Shown: positions 22,001-33,111, counted from the stretch's first letter. The stretch is 64,000 nt of DNA from Candidatus Altimarinota bacterium (GCA_023230505.1 JALNXF010000001.1:424797-488796); one strand, 5' to 3'. Notes: a model not told the origin generated them from the letters alone. Numbers and translations are program-made.

Positions 22001-22930
22001 ATGGTACTAGATAAATTCTTTGAGAGACTTAATAAAATATATTCTCAAAATGATGTTAAAATAGCTATGGAATGATTTAATGGTGAGAGAATTACATCTT
22101 TTAGAGTTAATACTATTAAGTCAAATAATGAGGAAATAGAGGAATTTCTGAATTTAAATAATATTGAATTTAAGAAAAATGATTTTCTAGAAAACACTTA
22201 TATTCTAGATAAAAAAGATGAATTTTTTATTAAAGGATCGCCCATCTTTTATGATGGAAAGATTTATTTGCAGTGAATTGCAAGTCTTATTCCTGCCACT
22301 ATTTTAAATCCAATATCGGGTGATAAAGTACTTGATGTAACAGCATCACCAGGATCTAAAACTACTCAAATTTGTGCGATGATGAAAAATAAGTGAGAAA
22401 TTATAGCATGCGAAAAAAATCAAATTAGATTCGATAAGCTCAATTATAATCTAAATATTCAGTGATGTAATATAGCTGAATCTATAAAAATGGATTCAAT
22501 TAATTTAAAAGATAAATTCAAGAATTGATATTTTAATAAAATACTTTTTGATGCTCCGTGTAGCGCAGAGGGAAGAATTAATCTTAAAAATGAAAAATCA
22601 TATGGTTTTTGGACAGAAAAAAATATTTTAGATAAACAGAAATTACAACTAGATATTTTTGAAAGTATAGTACCACTCCTTGCTTCTGGATGAGAAATTG
22701 TATATTCAACCTGTACTCTCGCTCCTGAAGAAAATGAAGAAGTAGTGAATATTATTTGTGAAAAATATTCACTCGTTATAGAAGAAATTAGTCTAGATTT
22801 TGAATATACAAGAAATTGACTAACAGAATTCAATTCTAAAAAATATAGTAAAGATTTATCTAAAACTCTAAGAATTTTACCATCAAAAATATCAGAAGGA
22901 TTTTTTATCGCAAAATTAAGGAAAATTTAA
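22001..22930 (+). CDS. RsmB/RsmF/NSUN-type RNA m5C methyltransferase
   Basis: 309 residues. SAM site: [14 protein letters not shown]. Catalytic cysteines: [10 protein letters not shown] (release Cys region) and [16 protein letters not shown] (nucleophile). The N-terminal part contains FRVNTIK, the usual PUA-less RNA-binding start. It methylates a cytosine in 16S rRNA or a tRNA; the exact site cannot be told from motifs. It is separated from the foreign HD-GYP gene by a shared 3' region, where read-through of that gene would overlap this stop. Confidence 0.88.
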
Positions 22931-22951
22931 AAAAAAAAAATTAGATAAAAG

Positions 22952-22980
22952 AAAAGAGGAGGCCAAGGCCTCCTCTTTTT
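22952..22980. terminator. GC-rich bidirectional terminator
   Basis: agaggaggcc and ggcctcctct form a 10-bp perfect stem with a two-base loop, with A and T tracts on the two sides. The stem is far GC-richer than native terminators, so it probably arrived with the HD-GYP gene. Confidence 0.85.
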
Positions 22981-22989
22981 GAAAGGGTT

Positions 22990-23988
22990 TCAGTATGTGA
23001 TACCCACGATGCTTTGTACAAAGTCCTTAAAAGGTATCTTACCATGTTTTCCTTTTTCAACATCTTCAGATATTATCCTGAGAGCTTCAAATGGATTCAT
23101 GGGATTCTTGTAAGGGCGTTTGTTTGTAAGAGCTTCGAAGATATCTATCATGCCTAAAACCTGAGAGTCATAATCAATATCTTTAGACTTCCTTCCATTA
23201 GGGTAACCTGAACCATCAAACTTTTCATGATGATTTAGAGCACACAGTGCAACGCTTTCCGGAAGAGAAGTTTTGGACAAGATATCATAACCATTTGTTG
23301 TATGCTCCTTCATTGTCTTGAATTCATCATTTGTAAGACATCTAGGAGCAGTTAAGATATCGTGTGGAGTATATAATTTGCCAACATCATGAAGTAGTCC
23401 TTTGAGAGCAAATAAATTTCTTGCCTCGCTGGAATATTTTTGATAATTAGCAAATCCGATACAGAGAAACATAACATTTACAACATGTACAGAAGTCGAG
23501 TAATCCTTTAAAACAATCGAATTAAGAGTTTTGAGGATATCTGGATTAGAAATACAATTATCTACAATAACTGAGACTGTAGATGTACTCCTTTCCAGAA
23601 CTTCTTTGTTTGGTACAGCAGAAAACATTGTAGCAAACTCTGTTAAAACTTCTTTCGCCTTATGAGGAGACGAACTAAGAGTTTGTCCTAATTTATCATT
23701 CATTTCCTTTTGGAACTCGATTATAAGACCTGGATTCTTTGTAAGTAAAACTTTTTCTCTATAAGATTTAGCTGAAGATAGAAAAACATTATTTTCCGCT
23801 TCAATTAAAATATAGAGATCATCTGGTAAAAAGCCTGTTTTTTTGACTAAACTGAAAATGGTAGTTCCTTTAGTTTTGTATAGAATATACTTGCCAGATT
23901 CATCTTTTTGATAAAGATCTACATTTGTATAAGAATTCCATTTGTTAGTATCATCAGGTATTTTTAACATCTCATTATCCTGAAACAT
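22990..23988 (-). CDS. HD-GYP domain protein, standard-code and foreign-looking
   Basis: 332 residues from an ATG preceded by the purine-rich site agggggg; an upstream TTG at 24006 is also in frame. The C-terminal half is a complete HD-GYP domain: HDVGKLYTPHDIL, KEHTTNGYDIL, NHHEKFDGSGYPNG and GMIDIFEALTNKRPYK. Such proteins hydrolyse cyclic di-GMP. The N-terminal half is a PilZ-free, unrecognised regulatory region. All 16 glycines are GGN, none is TGA, while the genes on both sides use TGA freely. The stop is TGA, which this organism would read as Gly and continue about 20 residues through the terminator to a TAA. It is therefore very recently acquired, or does not belong to this chromosome. 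Confidence 0.85.
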   Translation of the reverse strand: MFQDNEMLKIPDDTNKWNSYTNVDLYQKDESGKYILYKTKGTTIFSLVKKTGFLPDDLYILIEAENNVFLSSAKSYREKVLLTKNPGLIIEFQKEMNDKLGQTLSSSPHKAKEVLTEFATMFSAVPNKEVLERSTSTVSVIVDNCISNPDILKTLNSIVLKDYSTSVHVVNVMFLCIGFANYQKYSSEARNLFALKGLLHDVGKLYTPHDILTAPRCLTNDEFKTMKEHTTNGYDILSKTSLPESVALCALNHHEKFDGSGYPNGRKSKDIDYDSQVLGMIDIFEALTNKRPYKNPMNPFEALRIISEDVEKGKHGKIPFKDFVQSIVGITY

Positions 23989-24173
23989 ATCCAAATCCCC
24001 CCTCAAGTAATCGCTAAAAATAGCGTATTTTTAATAATAAAAGAACATCCTCAAAATATATTTTAATTAAAATTATTTAAATTCAACAGAAAATATAATT
24101 TTAAAAAAATTAAATAGACTTTTTAGGTTTTTTCAATAATATGAATTTATAATAAATCAATAATTAAAAAATT

Positions 24174-24620
24174 ATGAAATGTCAAAAATGTAGAAATCTT
24201 GATACAAAAGTAATTGATTCTCGTATCACAGAAGATTGAAAATCAATTAGAAGAAGAAGAGAATGCGAAAAATGTGGAGCCAGATTTACAACATTTGAGA
24301 GAATGGAATTTGTGAATTTTTTGGTAACAAAAAACAATTGAGAAAAGGAAATGTATGATAGATCCAAACTTCAAAGAAGTATTTTAAAATCTTTTAGTAA
24401 GAGAAATATTGAAATGGATAGAATTGAGCAAATGATTAATGACTTGGAAAGCGAGTGGGCTTCAAATAAAAAATGAATTACCTCGAAACGTATTTGAAAA
24501 GATGTATTAAATAAGCTAAAATATATGGATGATGTTGCTTATATCAGATTTGCATCAATTTATCATAATTTTGAAAGTGTAGGTGACTTTATTAAGTTTA
24601 TAAAAATAGAATTTGAATAA
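24174..24620 (+). CDS. nrdR: Transcriptional repressor NrdR
   Basis: 148 residues. The zinc ribbon starts [20 protein letters not shown] and closes with [13 protein letters not shown]; an ATP-cone domain follows ([20 protein letters not shown]) and ends [15 protein letters not shown]. NrdR represses ribonucleotide reductase genes. It lies one base upstream of the PriA-like gene, probably in one transcript. Confidence 0.95.
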
Positions 24621-24621
24621 T

Positions 24622-25584
24622 ATGATAAATATTGTAGATTTAAATTATAGTAAAAATATATTTCCATTAATAAGCCAAAATCTAATTAATTCAATAGAAA
24701 AAACGATAAGTGAATGAAAAAAAACTCTTCTTTTTTTAAACAAAAGATGAGAAGCAAATTCGCTAATTTGTAAAGATTGTTCAACTCAGATAAAATGTGA
24801 TTTTTGTGATATATGAATGACTGTTCATAAATATCCAAAAAAAATGTTAATTTGTCACCTATGTAATGCAGAAAAAAATATTCCAGAAAAATGCCCAAAA
24901 TGCATGAGTACTAATTTAGCTCAAGTATGAGTCTGAATCCAGAAAATTGAAGAAAATATAGGAAAATTATTCAGCAAATATAAAATTCTAAGACTTGATT
25001 CTGATAAAATTAAAAAAGAGTGAATAAATAAAGATGCGATTAAAACGGCAGATTTAATTATAGCAACTGAAATTATAAATACTATAGCTATTGAAAATTT
25101 ATGACTTGTCGGAATTCTCTTACTTGAGTCTGAATTTCTAATATCAGAATACAATATTGAAGAGCAAATTTATGATAATATTTACTACAATATCAAGAGA
25201 TGATCTAACATTTTAATCCAAACTTATATCCCAGAAAGCAACTTTTTGAAATTAATTACAGAAGGTAATTATAAGGATTTTTTAAACTATACTCTCGCAG
25301 AAAGAAAACAATTTTGATATCCCCCATTTAAAGAGCTGGCTTATATATGGGTAAAATCAAAGAGTAAAGAAAAAGTAAAAGATATAATAGTTAAACTTAA
25401 AAATAAATTGGAAATAGAAAATAATTGAGATTTTACGATTTTTTATGATAAAGAAATTTTCTCAAAAAAAGCTTCGCTTTTTTATCAGAAAATTATTATA
25501 AAATGAGATAATTTGCAAGACTTTCTAACTACTATAAAATTTGAAATTTTCAGAAATAAAGAAATTAATATTGAATGGAAATAA
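24622..25584 (+). CDS. Degenerate PriA-like primosomal protein
   Basis: 320 residues against about 700 for PriA. It begins where lobe 2 of the helicase normally starts (KTLLFLNKRGEANS) and has the complete double zinc module: CKDCSTQIKCDFC and CHLCNAEKNIPEKCPKC, eight cysteines. VGIQKIEENIGKLF follows and the C-terminal domain (YTLAERKQFGYPPFKELAYI) is recognisable. The first motor lobe with Walker A and the DEAH box is absent, and the QxxGRxGR motif is replaced by YDNIYYNIKRGSNILIQTY. It therefore cannot be an ATP-driven helicase. A structural role in replisome loading is inferred. Confidence 0.85.
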
Positions 25585-26265
25585 TTAAATTTCTACCTCT
25601 AAAGTCTCTTCTAATTCAGATAAATTAGCCAAAATAAAATCAAAAACATAAATTCAATTTGAAATTATTGTAGATAATCATTCACTATTCTCATCTCAAA
25701 TCATTAAAATAACATATATTTTATCTAAAATTGAAATTTTTGAAGCTTCATTTACAAAAGAAAAACTATTTCTATCATAAACATCGGCCTCATAAGCCAT
25801 TCTTGTTTTATCTATTAAATCGTCTGTGATTTTTTTATTTCCAGAAACTCAAATTCAGCCAATACTAAGACCAAATTTATTAAAATCATAATCTTTTTGG
25901 AGATGATAATTTTCAATAAATAATGCTCATTTAAAAAATGAATCTATATTTTCTTTTTTAAACTCAGTTTCTTCAATTCTAGTGTCATACTGTAAAAAAA
26001 TATTCGGTAAAACAATATCTCAAATGGAATGCTCATTACTAATTCAAGTTCATAATCAAATATAAAATATAAAATTTGGATTAAATTCAGTGTAAATATA
26101 TAAAAGAGATTTATCAATAGAATCTTCATTTTCCTCTACCACAGCTAAAATTTTATTTCAGGCTTTATACAAAGAAATATTTTCATTATTTTCAATTTTT
26201 TTTAGTTCATATTTTTTTATTAAAAACTCAGATGTAATTTTATTTGCAATTATTCAAAAAATCAT
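25585..26265 (-). CDS. Nucleoside phosphorylase-like protein (MTAN fold)
   Basis: 226 residues. The start MIFGIIANKITSEFLI and the segment YIGLGTGISNEHSIGDIVLP correspond to the first strand and the GxAG...GD motif of PNP/UDP-family nucleosidases. VSGNKKITDDL and YEADVYDRNSFSFVNEASK take the place of the later A-V-E-M-E...A region, here D-V-Y-D. The active-site acids are not clearly conserved, so it may be a diverged 5'-methylthioadenosine/SAH nucleosidase or a non-catalytic relative. Its stop abuts the convergent PriA-like gene with no base between. Confidence 0.6.
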
Positions 26266-26331
26266 AAATTAGTAGTAAAGATTAAAATATAATCTTATTA
26301 TAAGAAAAATTATTAAATAAACAATAAAAAT

Positions 26332-26745
26332 ATGAAAGATTTTTTAAATATTTTAAATAACAAGGTTGCAGTGATATTTATAATGCTAGTATTACTAATA
26401 ATTTGAATTTTAATTTGAATTGTTATTTGAAAAATTACAAAATATTGAGAAGTAAAGCGTTATAAAATTGATGCAATAAAAAGGTCAAAATCTGCTATTT
26501 TATGAGAAGTTTATGAAAAGATAATCCCCTTTTTAAAAAATTTCACATACAATCCAAAAGATATGGTATTTATCTGAAAATGATTTGATTATTTAATTCT
26601 TGATGGATTATCTGCTTGAGATTTAAAAGAAATAATATTTTTTGAAATAAAATCTGGGAGCAGTTCTCTTAATAAAAATGAAAGAATGATCCAAAGGACC
26701 ATTCTTCAAAAAAATATAAAATATGAGGAATTCAAGCTAGAATAA
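26332..26745 (+). CDS. Membrane-anchored Holliday-junction-resolvase-type endonuclease
   Basis: 137 residues. An N-terminal membrane helix (about 12-34) precedes a nuclease-like domain: NPKDMVFIGKGFDYLILDGL, then IIFFEIKSGSSSLNKNERMI and an IKYEEFKLE end. The G-x-x-x-D-(x)n-E-x-K pattern is that of Pfam Endonuc_Holl, relatives of archaeal Holliday junction resolvases. Target unknown. Confidence 0.8.
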
Positions 26746-26779
26746 ATAATAAATATTTCCGGAAATAAATTATTTTATT

Positions 26780-26920
26780 TTATTCCATTCAAGTTTCAGT
26801 TCAAAGAATTTCATCAAATAAACCCCTTGTATTATTTACGGCTGTGTCACTTCCAAAATGCATAGAGATCGCCTCTCCAATTTGTCTGTGTAGTTCATTT
26901 TGTTCTCTCCCTTCTGTCAT
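26780..26920 (-). CDS. Small unknown protein
   Basis: 46 residues, acidic and soluble: starts MTEGREQNELHRQIGEAISM and ends with LGTETGME before TAA. Not recognised. Its first four glycines are GGN and only the last two are TGA; under the standard code it would be a 39-residue product ending after EIL. It is therefore uncertain whether it belongs to the native or the foreign class. No ribosome site is seen. It lies between a nuclease gene and a THUMP methyltransferase. Confidence 0.4.
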
Positions 26921-27016
26921 AATTTAATAGATTAAGAATTAATATTTTATATTGCTTGGCCAGCTCCAAGATAGTAATATATTTTTTCAAAAAGTGCAAG
27001 AGAAAATTTAAAAAAG

Positions 27017-28132
27017 TTATTTTATCTTTTTATAAAAATAACAAAGTTCATTTCAGTTGTAGAGTTTTCTTTTTTTCCAGTTAGAAAGATTAATCAGAGA
27101 GTCAAATTCTAGAAATGATGTTATAATTCATCAGTTTAAATTTGGATTATTTTTCAGGATTGTGGAGATATTTTTGTAAATTGTTTGTAGATCTTTAGGA
27201 TTAAGTCTAAGTCAGTATGGCGGATTTGAGACTAGAGTTCACTCAAGATTTCTGCTTCAAAGATATGATTCCACTCATTTTATTTCAAATTTTATAATAT
27301 CATCTACATTTGCATTTCTAGCATTAATAAGAGCTGATTCAATTGAATATTCATCAACATCAGACGCAAAAATATTATAGGTTTTTCAAGTTATCATTTT
27401 TCATTTAGCTTCCTCAATTGCCTCGTCATAAAAGTTTTTAGGATACCATGAAAAATTCTCAAAAGCATATCTTCTTCAAATTAGTCCTGGTGCAATATTT
27501 TTCGCAATAAGAGCAGCTTCAATAGGAATTGTTCAACTTCAGCAAAAAAAGTCATAAAAGTTTTCTCTAAAATTCCAACCTGATAATAAAACTAATGCTG
27601 CTGCTAAAGATTCCTTAATTGGTGCGTCGTGCTGACCTTGTCTATATCATCTTTTGTGAAGTGCTTCTCAGGTAGTATCTAATAAAATTTTAGCTTTATT
27701 ATCAAAAATCATTACTAAAATATCATTTATAGGAAGAGTATCATCTTCATTTAAAAATTTATCTTTAACTCAAGTAATTTTTGTTACTATTGCCTTTTTA
27801 GCTGTTTTTTGAATTGCAGGAATACTCTCTAGACTTGATTTCACAGAAACTCAATTTACGATAATTGGATTATTTTCGCCAATATAATATTTCCAGTTAA
27901 TTTTATGAATTAAATCAAATAAATCGTCAAAATTATTTACATATCATTCAGCAAGTTCAAGATAAACTTTATTCCCTACCCTGCTCCAGATATTTAGCCT
28001 AGCCAAAGCCATTAAATCTCACTCAAAAGTCACAATTCTATCGCGAGTTTCAGTAATTTTATACCCAAATCTCTCAATTTCTTTCTTTAAAATTGACTCA
28101 ACTCAAGGTATACAAGTTATATTATATTTCAT
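27017..28132 (-). CDS. THUMP-domain RNA methyltransferase (RlmL/Trm14-like)
   Basis: 371 residues. MKYNITCIPGVESILKKEI is the usual start; a THUMP region follows, then RGYRQGQHDAPIKESLAAAL, FYDFFCGSGTIPIEAALIA (SAM-binding), and LVSNPPYGLRL, the N-P-P-Y motif of guanine-N2 methyltransferases. It probably makes m2G in 23S rRNA or tRNA. It is divergent from uvrC. Confidence 0.88.
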
Positions 28133-28250
28133 AAAATTTAGTTAGTTTGACTAACTATATATATTTTTGATAATTTTTACAGTTTATTTTGAAAAAACTA
28201 ACATTTGCGATTTTAATAATTTGGATATAATCAAAAATAATAGATTTATT

Positions 28251-28281
28251 CTGTCATTTCGAGTGTAACGAGAAATCTATT
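28251..28281. repeat. Short dispersed repeat upstream of uvrC
   Basis: ctgtcatttcgag ... cgagaaatct, an imperfect inverted repeat of a type seen between genes in many genomes; related to the tgtcattcc elements elsewhere in the window. Confidence 0.45.
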
Positions 28282-28307
28282 AAATATAATAATACAAAAT
28301 TAAATTG

Positions 28308-30185
28308 ATGAAAAAAATTGAGAAAATTATAGAGAATATTCCAAGGACTCCTGGGATTTATTTGATGAAAAATAAATGAGGTAAAATTATTTATATCTGA
28401 AAATCGGTAAATCTAAAAGCCAGAGTTAATTCGTATTTTAACGGGAAAGCACTTCTTAATTTTGCGAAGCAAAATATGATAAAACAGGTTGATTTTATTG
28501 ATTTTATTGAGACAAAAAATGAACTGGAAGCACTAGTTCTAGAAACTAATTATATCAAAAACAATAAACCAAAATACAATATTTTAATGAAGGATGATAA
28601 AAATCTGACTTATATAAAAATAACGGATAGTGTAATTCCAGAAGTCTATAAAACAAGAATTAAAAACAAAGATTGAACTTATTTTTGACCATATACAAGC
28701 ACTCTAAATGTATCTGAAATCCTAAAAACAATCAGGAAAATATTTAAGATTAGGTCTTGTAAAATGGAGTTTTGAGTTTGAGAAAATTGAAAAATTATAA
28801 TTACAAAAAAATACAGTAAAACAATTCCCTGTCTTGATTATTATATTTGACTTTGCCCTGGTCCATGTCTTCTGGAAGCTAATAAAATAGAAATTTATCA
28901 AAATAATATTGAGGCTTTAAAAGATTTTTTGAAATGAAACATCTCAAAAATAATAACATCTCTTGAAAAGGAAATGAGAGAAAAAGCAAAAAATTTAGAA
29001 TTTGAGGAGGCATCTAAAATAAAAGAGCAGATTAAATATATTACCGAACTCAAAGAAAAACAAATTGCAAGGGATATAATTTCATGAAACAATGATATTT
29101 TAGTTTATTTGAAGAAATACAGTAAAAGTTATATTTGACTCACACAAATTAGAAATGGTGAAATTATTGGAATGAATAATTTTTTGATTGAAAATAAGCT
29201 AGAAGAAGAGAAAAATGAAGTAATTTCAGATTTTTTGAAGCAACATTATGTAGGGAACGATTGCATCGATCCTGAAAAATCTGAAAAATTGGAAAAATTG
29301 GAACAATACAATTGTTCCCTACGTTTGATTACAAACGAAAAAATTGCAGATAAACTACTTGTAACATATCTAAAAAATCAACATATTTCAATTGAAAATC
29401 CAAGTATTTGACCAAAACTTGATATTATAAATTTCACAAAAAATAATTTACTAAATTTTGCTTACAAGCAAGAACTCGGGCAAATTTCCAAAAAAACTCT
29501 TACCAAAAATACTCAAATATCAATTCTTGAAAAACTTGGATATAAATTCGATAAAAAGAAGGATATAATTTTTGAGTGTTATGATATTTCTCATATTTCT
29601 GGGAATTTTACCGTAGCCTCAAAAAGTGTAATTGTAAACTGAAAATCTGATACATCAAAATATAAAAAATACAAACTAAAAACCATAACTGAATGAGAAA
29701 TAAATGATTTTAAATCGTTGGCTGAAATTCTAGAAAGAAGAACTCTTGATGCAATAAAACACGATAACTGGCCGGATTTAATAATAATTGACTGATGAAA
29801 ATGACAACTAAGTTCTGCAGTTTGAGCAATTTCTGCCAATTTTCGAAATATTTGTTCAATTGCAAAACGCGAAGAAGAAATATTTGTTCCGGGAAACTCT
29901 AAACCAATTATTTTTGAAGTATGAAGTCCTGAATTGATGCTAATACAGAAAATCAGGGATGAAGCTCATAGATTTGCAATATCATTTAATAGAACCTCTA
30001 GAAATAAAGCAATGAAAAAAAATATTCTAGAAGAACTTCCTTGATTTTGAGCTAAAACCAGACAAAAACTTTTAAAAATTGCTGGAAGCGTTGATAATAT
30101 TGCAACTATTTCAGAAGATGAAATTGAAAAAATTCTTAATAAAAACCAAATTGAAACATTAAAAGATTATTGAATTATTTGATAA
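28308..30185 (+). CDS. uvrC: Excinuclease ABC subunit C
   Basis: 625 residues. The GIY-YIG nuclease (RTPGIYLMKNKGGKIIYIGK) is at the start, IGLCPGPCLL in the middle, the UVR motif in FEEASKIKEQIKYITELKEK, the RNase H-like nuclease with CYDISHISG and LIIIDGGKGQL, and a C-terminal helix-hairpin-helix (LEELPGFGAKTRQKLL). It makes both incisions in nucleotide excision repair. A 25-residue segment from about 315 to 339, between the UVR motif and the second nuclease, is encoded by an inserted palindromic element. Confidence 0.97.
29250..29323. repeat. In-frame palindromic insertion in uvrC
   Basis: The arms gtagggaacgattgca and tacaattgttccctac are inverted repeats (13 of 16 exact) flanking about 40 bases of A-rich, repeated sequence (tgaaaaa, ttggaaaa). 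It is translated as part of UvrC. The same core palindrome occurs in rnr. Confidence 0.8.
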
Positions 30186-30202
30186 ATATAATGACAGATT
30201 TT

Positions 30203-30244
30203 TCTCCCTCTCTGCTCTGGGGAGAGGGTTGGGGTGAGGGAAAA
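30203..30244. repeat. Purine/pyrimidine hairpin repeat after uvrC
   Basis: ccctctc and gagaggg form a stem, followed by ttggggtgaggg; the same type occurs at the rnhA end and between atpG and rnhA. Lies between convergent genes and may serve as terminator. Confidence 0.55.
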
Positions 30245-30248
30245 TATT

Positions 30249-31565
30249 TTAAAAATGACAATTTCAAATTCCAGAAGCCTGACAATTACAGAGTTCTTCA
30301 GCTACATTTATATTTTTCTTGATTTGAAGATTAGTATCAACTAAATTATAATAAAGATTAACTAGGTTTCAAATATTACTATCCAGGGTCGTATTTTGAA
30401 TGTCAATTTCAGATTTTACAGTATTATAGCTTGTTTGTATATCATTAAAAATAGCCGATGTAGTTTCAATTTTTTTCAATCTTGCGATATATTCATCTGT
30501 TGTTTTAGCTGGATTTGGATTATATTTAACTTTTTTACCATTTACAATCATACTAAAATTTTTATCTTGTTTTGTATCAGTTAAATCATTTTTTAGTTCT
30601 GTAAAAAAATCTCAAAAATAAGAAAGAGTTCAGGTTATTCTTCTTCAGGTCTCTTCTGCAATACAAGCTGGGTCGCTACACTTATTTATACTTTCCAAAT
30701 TTTTCATCATTTGATCAGCTCAATTCGGACTAATTCATTGTTTTCAAAGTTCCTTTGAAAGTAATTTTTTCTCTACTTCACTATATTTATCTTTTCCAGC
30801 ATCATTTCAAATAAGCAAATTCCAAGAATTTTTCCAAACATCAAATCATCAATTTACTTTTGCTCAAGTAGCAAATAATCACTCTAATTTATCAATTATT
30901 CAAGATCAATATTCCTGTTTACAACCAACTAATTTATCTCAGGTATAATAAGATAAAAAATCATTCTTTAAATTTAATTTTCAAGCTGAATCAGCATCAC
31001 TTGTCTTGTATTTTTCACCAATTATAGCATTAACATAAAAAGAAAAAATATCACCATTTATTTCTCTAAGTTTTGAAATAGTATCTTCAATTGTATATGT
31101 ATTTTTATTTCACCAATCATATTTTATTAAGAAATTATTAATAACATTTGAATCAGAAATTTCAATATCTAGTGCACATTTTTTTGTAACACTATCACTA
31201 TATTTATTAATTTTTTCGTGTTGGTATTTTATAAGATTATAGTCTCTATAAACAGGATCTACCAAATCTCAGTCCGTCACCATCATTATAGATTTGAAAG
31301 AAGAAGTAAAACTTCAAACATCTAATATTTTATTATAATCATTGGATAGTTTTGAGCTAGATCTACCTAAAGACTTACTGTATTGCTCATTATTTTTACA
31401 CGTTGATTTTGCTTTTGTTCAAATTTCTGTTAATACTATATCAATATCTTGAATATACTCAGATAGACGTGGCGAAGGTCCAGAAGAGATATCACAAGAA
31501 CCACTTGCACTTGTTAAGGTGTAAAATGAAAAAAATATTGTTAATGTAAATATTGCTTTTTTCAT
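30249..31565 (-). CDS. Secreted protein of unknown function, ClpC operon
   Basis: 438 residues. A clear signal peptide (MKKAIFTLTIFFSFYTLTSA) is followed by a Cys-containing, mostly helical, charged protein; six or more cysteines (for example SGSCDIS, STCKNN, GCKQEY, NKCSDPACIAEE, CNCQAS) suggest disulfides outside the membrane. Not recognised. It is one base downstream of another secreted protein gene, which in turn overlaps the clpC stop, so all three form one operon. Confidence 0.8.
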
Positions 31566-31566
31566 A

Positions 31567-33111
31567 TTAATCACAATGTTTTTTCTTAGTAGTATTAGTT
31601 ATAGCAATAAGTGATTTAATTCTTTCTTGGAGTTCAGAAGAAAAGGAATTAAATTTTATCAAATCTTTATTAAACAAATTAAAATATTCATTTTTTAAAC
31701 TTGTATCAAGGACCTTTACAATATCTGGGTTGTTATATGGATCATTTTTAATTAAATTTAATTTTTCATTACACTCATTTGTAGTTAACTCTCAACAATT
31801 AGAAATTTGTAAATCAGTAAGTTCTGCTGATAAATCATTTGGAGAATTAAATTTTAGGCCGTATCAATCAAAAATCATACTATATAAATTATCATCAGAA
31901 AAATCAGCCTTAGATCAATTTCATTTATTAGTTCAGTCTGGATTTTGTCTATCTTTTGCTTCTAGATTAAGAATTGGAGGAGGTAGACTTGTAACAATTA
32001 TTCACAAATGAGCCATATCTGGTAAATTGAAATTTTTCAAAAGGTCTAAACTAAAAAATTCTGTGGTCATATTTGATTGATTCATACTGGTTCTTGATTG
32101 CTTATCCATAATAGCGAAATGCTTATCTAAAATTCATTCAATACTATTATTTGCTCAACCTGAAAGTAAATTTTGACTGTAGATATCAGTGCTCATTTCT
32201 ATACAATAAAATGTATTACAAGGAAAAGTATCAAGTAAATCTGTACTAGAATTATTGTTTTGTGAAGCACTAGGAAAAACTCCTGGTTCAGTTTTTTTCG
32301 ATTTAGAAGGATTTGAGCTAGATCAGACAGTTGTACAAGAACTATTTCCAGTTACAATTTCAGATGCAATATCAGCTAAAATAGCGTTATCTAATTTAAG
32401 CTTTGTATTATTACTACAAAATGAAAGTGAATTATTATTTGTAAAAGTAGATCAAGTTGAATTTGCTGTATTTCAAGTATTTGTATTTCAAGATATTGGG
32501 CCAGTATTTGTTAAATTTTGATTATAATTTGGTGTATTATTATTTGCTAAAAAATCATCCATATCAGAATTTAAAAAATTTAATTCAGATCAATTATAGG
32601 GAATATTTTTAGCAAAAATTACTTTATTTATTTGTTCAATGTCATACATTATATCATATCCAGAGTTTTCTATATCTCAATCATTATAAAGTCAAATTGA
32701 AGAAAGAACCTTAAATTCCTTGGCTTTTTTATTTACTTTTTGGTTTTTTTGTGAATACCAAGTCGAAATTCTATCAACTAAAGCTTTTAATTCATCGGTG
32801 GTAAGTGTATTTTTTTCTGGTAATAAATGTTTTGATATTGAACTTATATCTCAATCATTTACAATATTATCAAGCTCAGTTATTGTAAAGTCTCTTCATT
32901 TATCAAAATAAGCAGTACATCAAACACCATTTGGACAAAAATTATTAATACTTTCAGCGCTTCATTCTAATTCTTTTTGTAGAAGTTTTTTATTTAACTC
33001 ATAAACTCAGCTATCAACTTTTTTATACAAATCAAGACCAACGCCTACATCGGAAGCATTGGCTTGAAATACATTAAATATTAATATAGAAATAAGAAAA
33101 AGTTTTTTCAT
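31567..33111 (-). CDS. Large secreted protein of unknown function, ClpC operon
   Basis: 514 residues. Signal peptide [19 protein letters not shown], then a charged helical region, an Asn/Thr-rich linker (about 205-240), and a second part with cysteines (SFCSNN, SSCTTVG, FPCNTFYCIEM, SNCGELTTNECNE) ending in TTKKKHCD. No known domain was recognised. Its ATG overlaps the clpC stop by one base (TAATG), which suggests coupled translation. Probably acts with the secreted protein encoded next, at the cell surface or in the periplasm-like space. Confidence 0.82.

Noticed and set aside
22459-22833. 124-residue minus-strand open frame
   Set aside because: It lies opposite the SAM and catalytic motifs of the methyltransferase; its protein has no sensible pattern.
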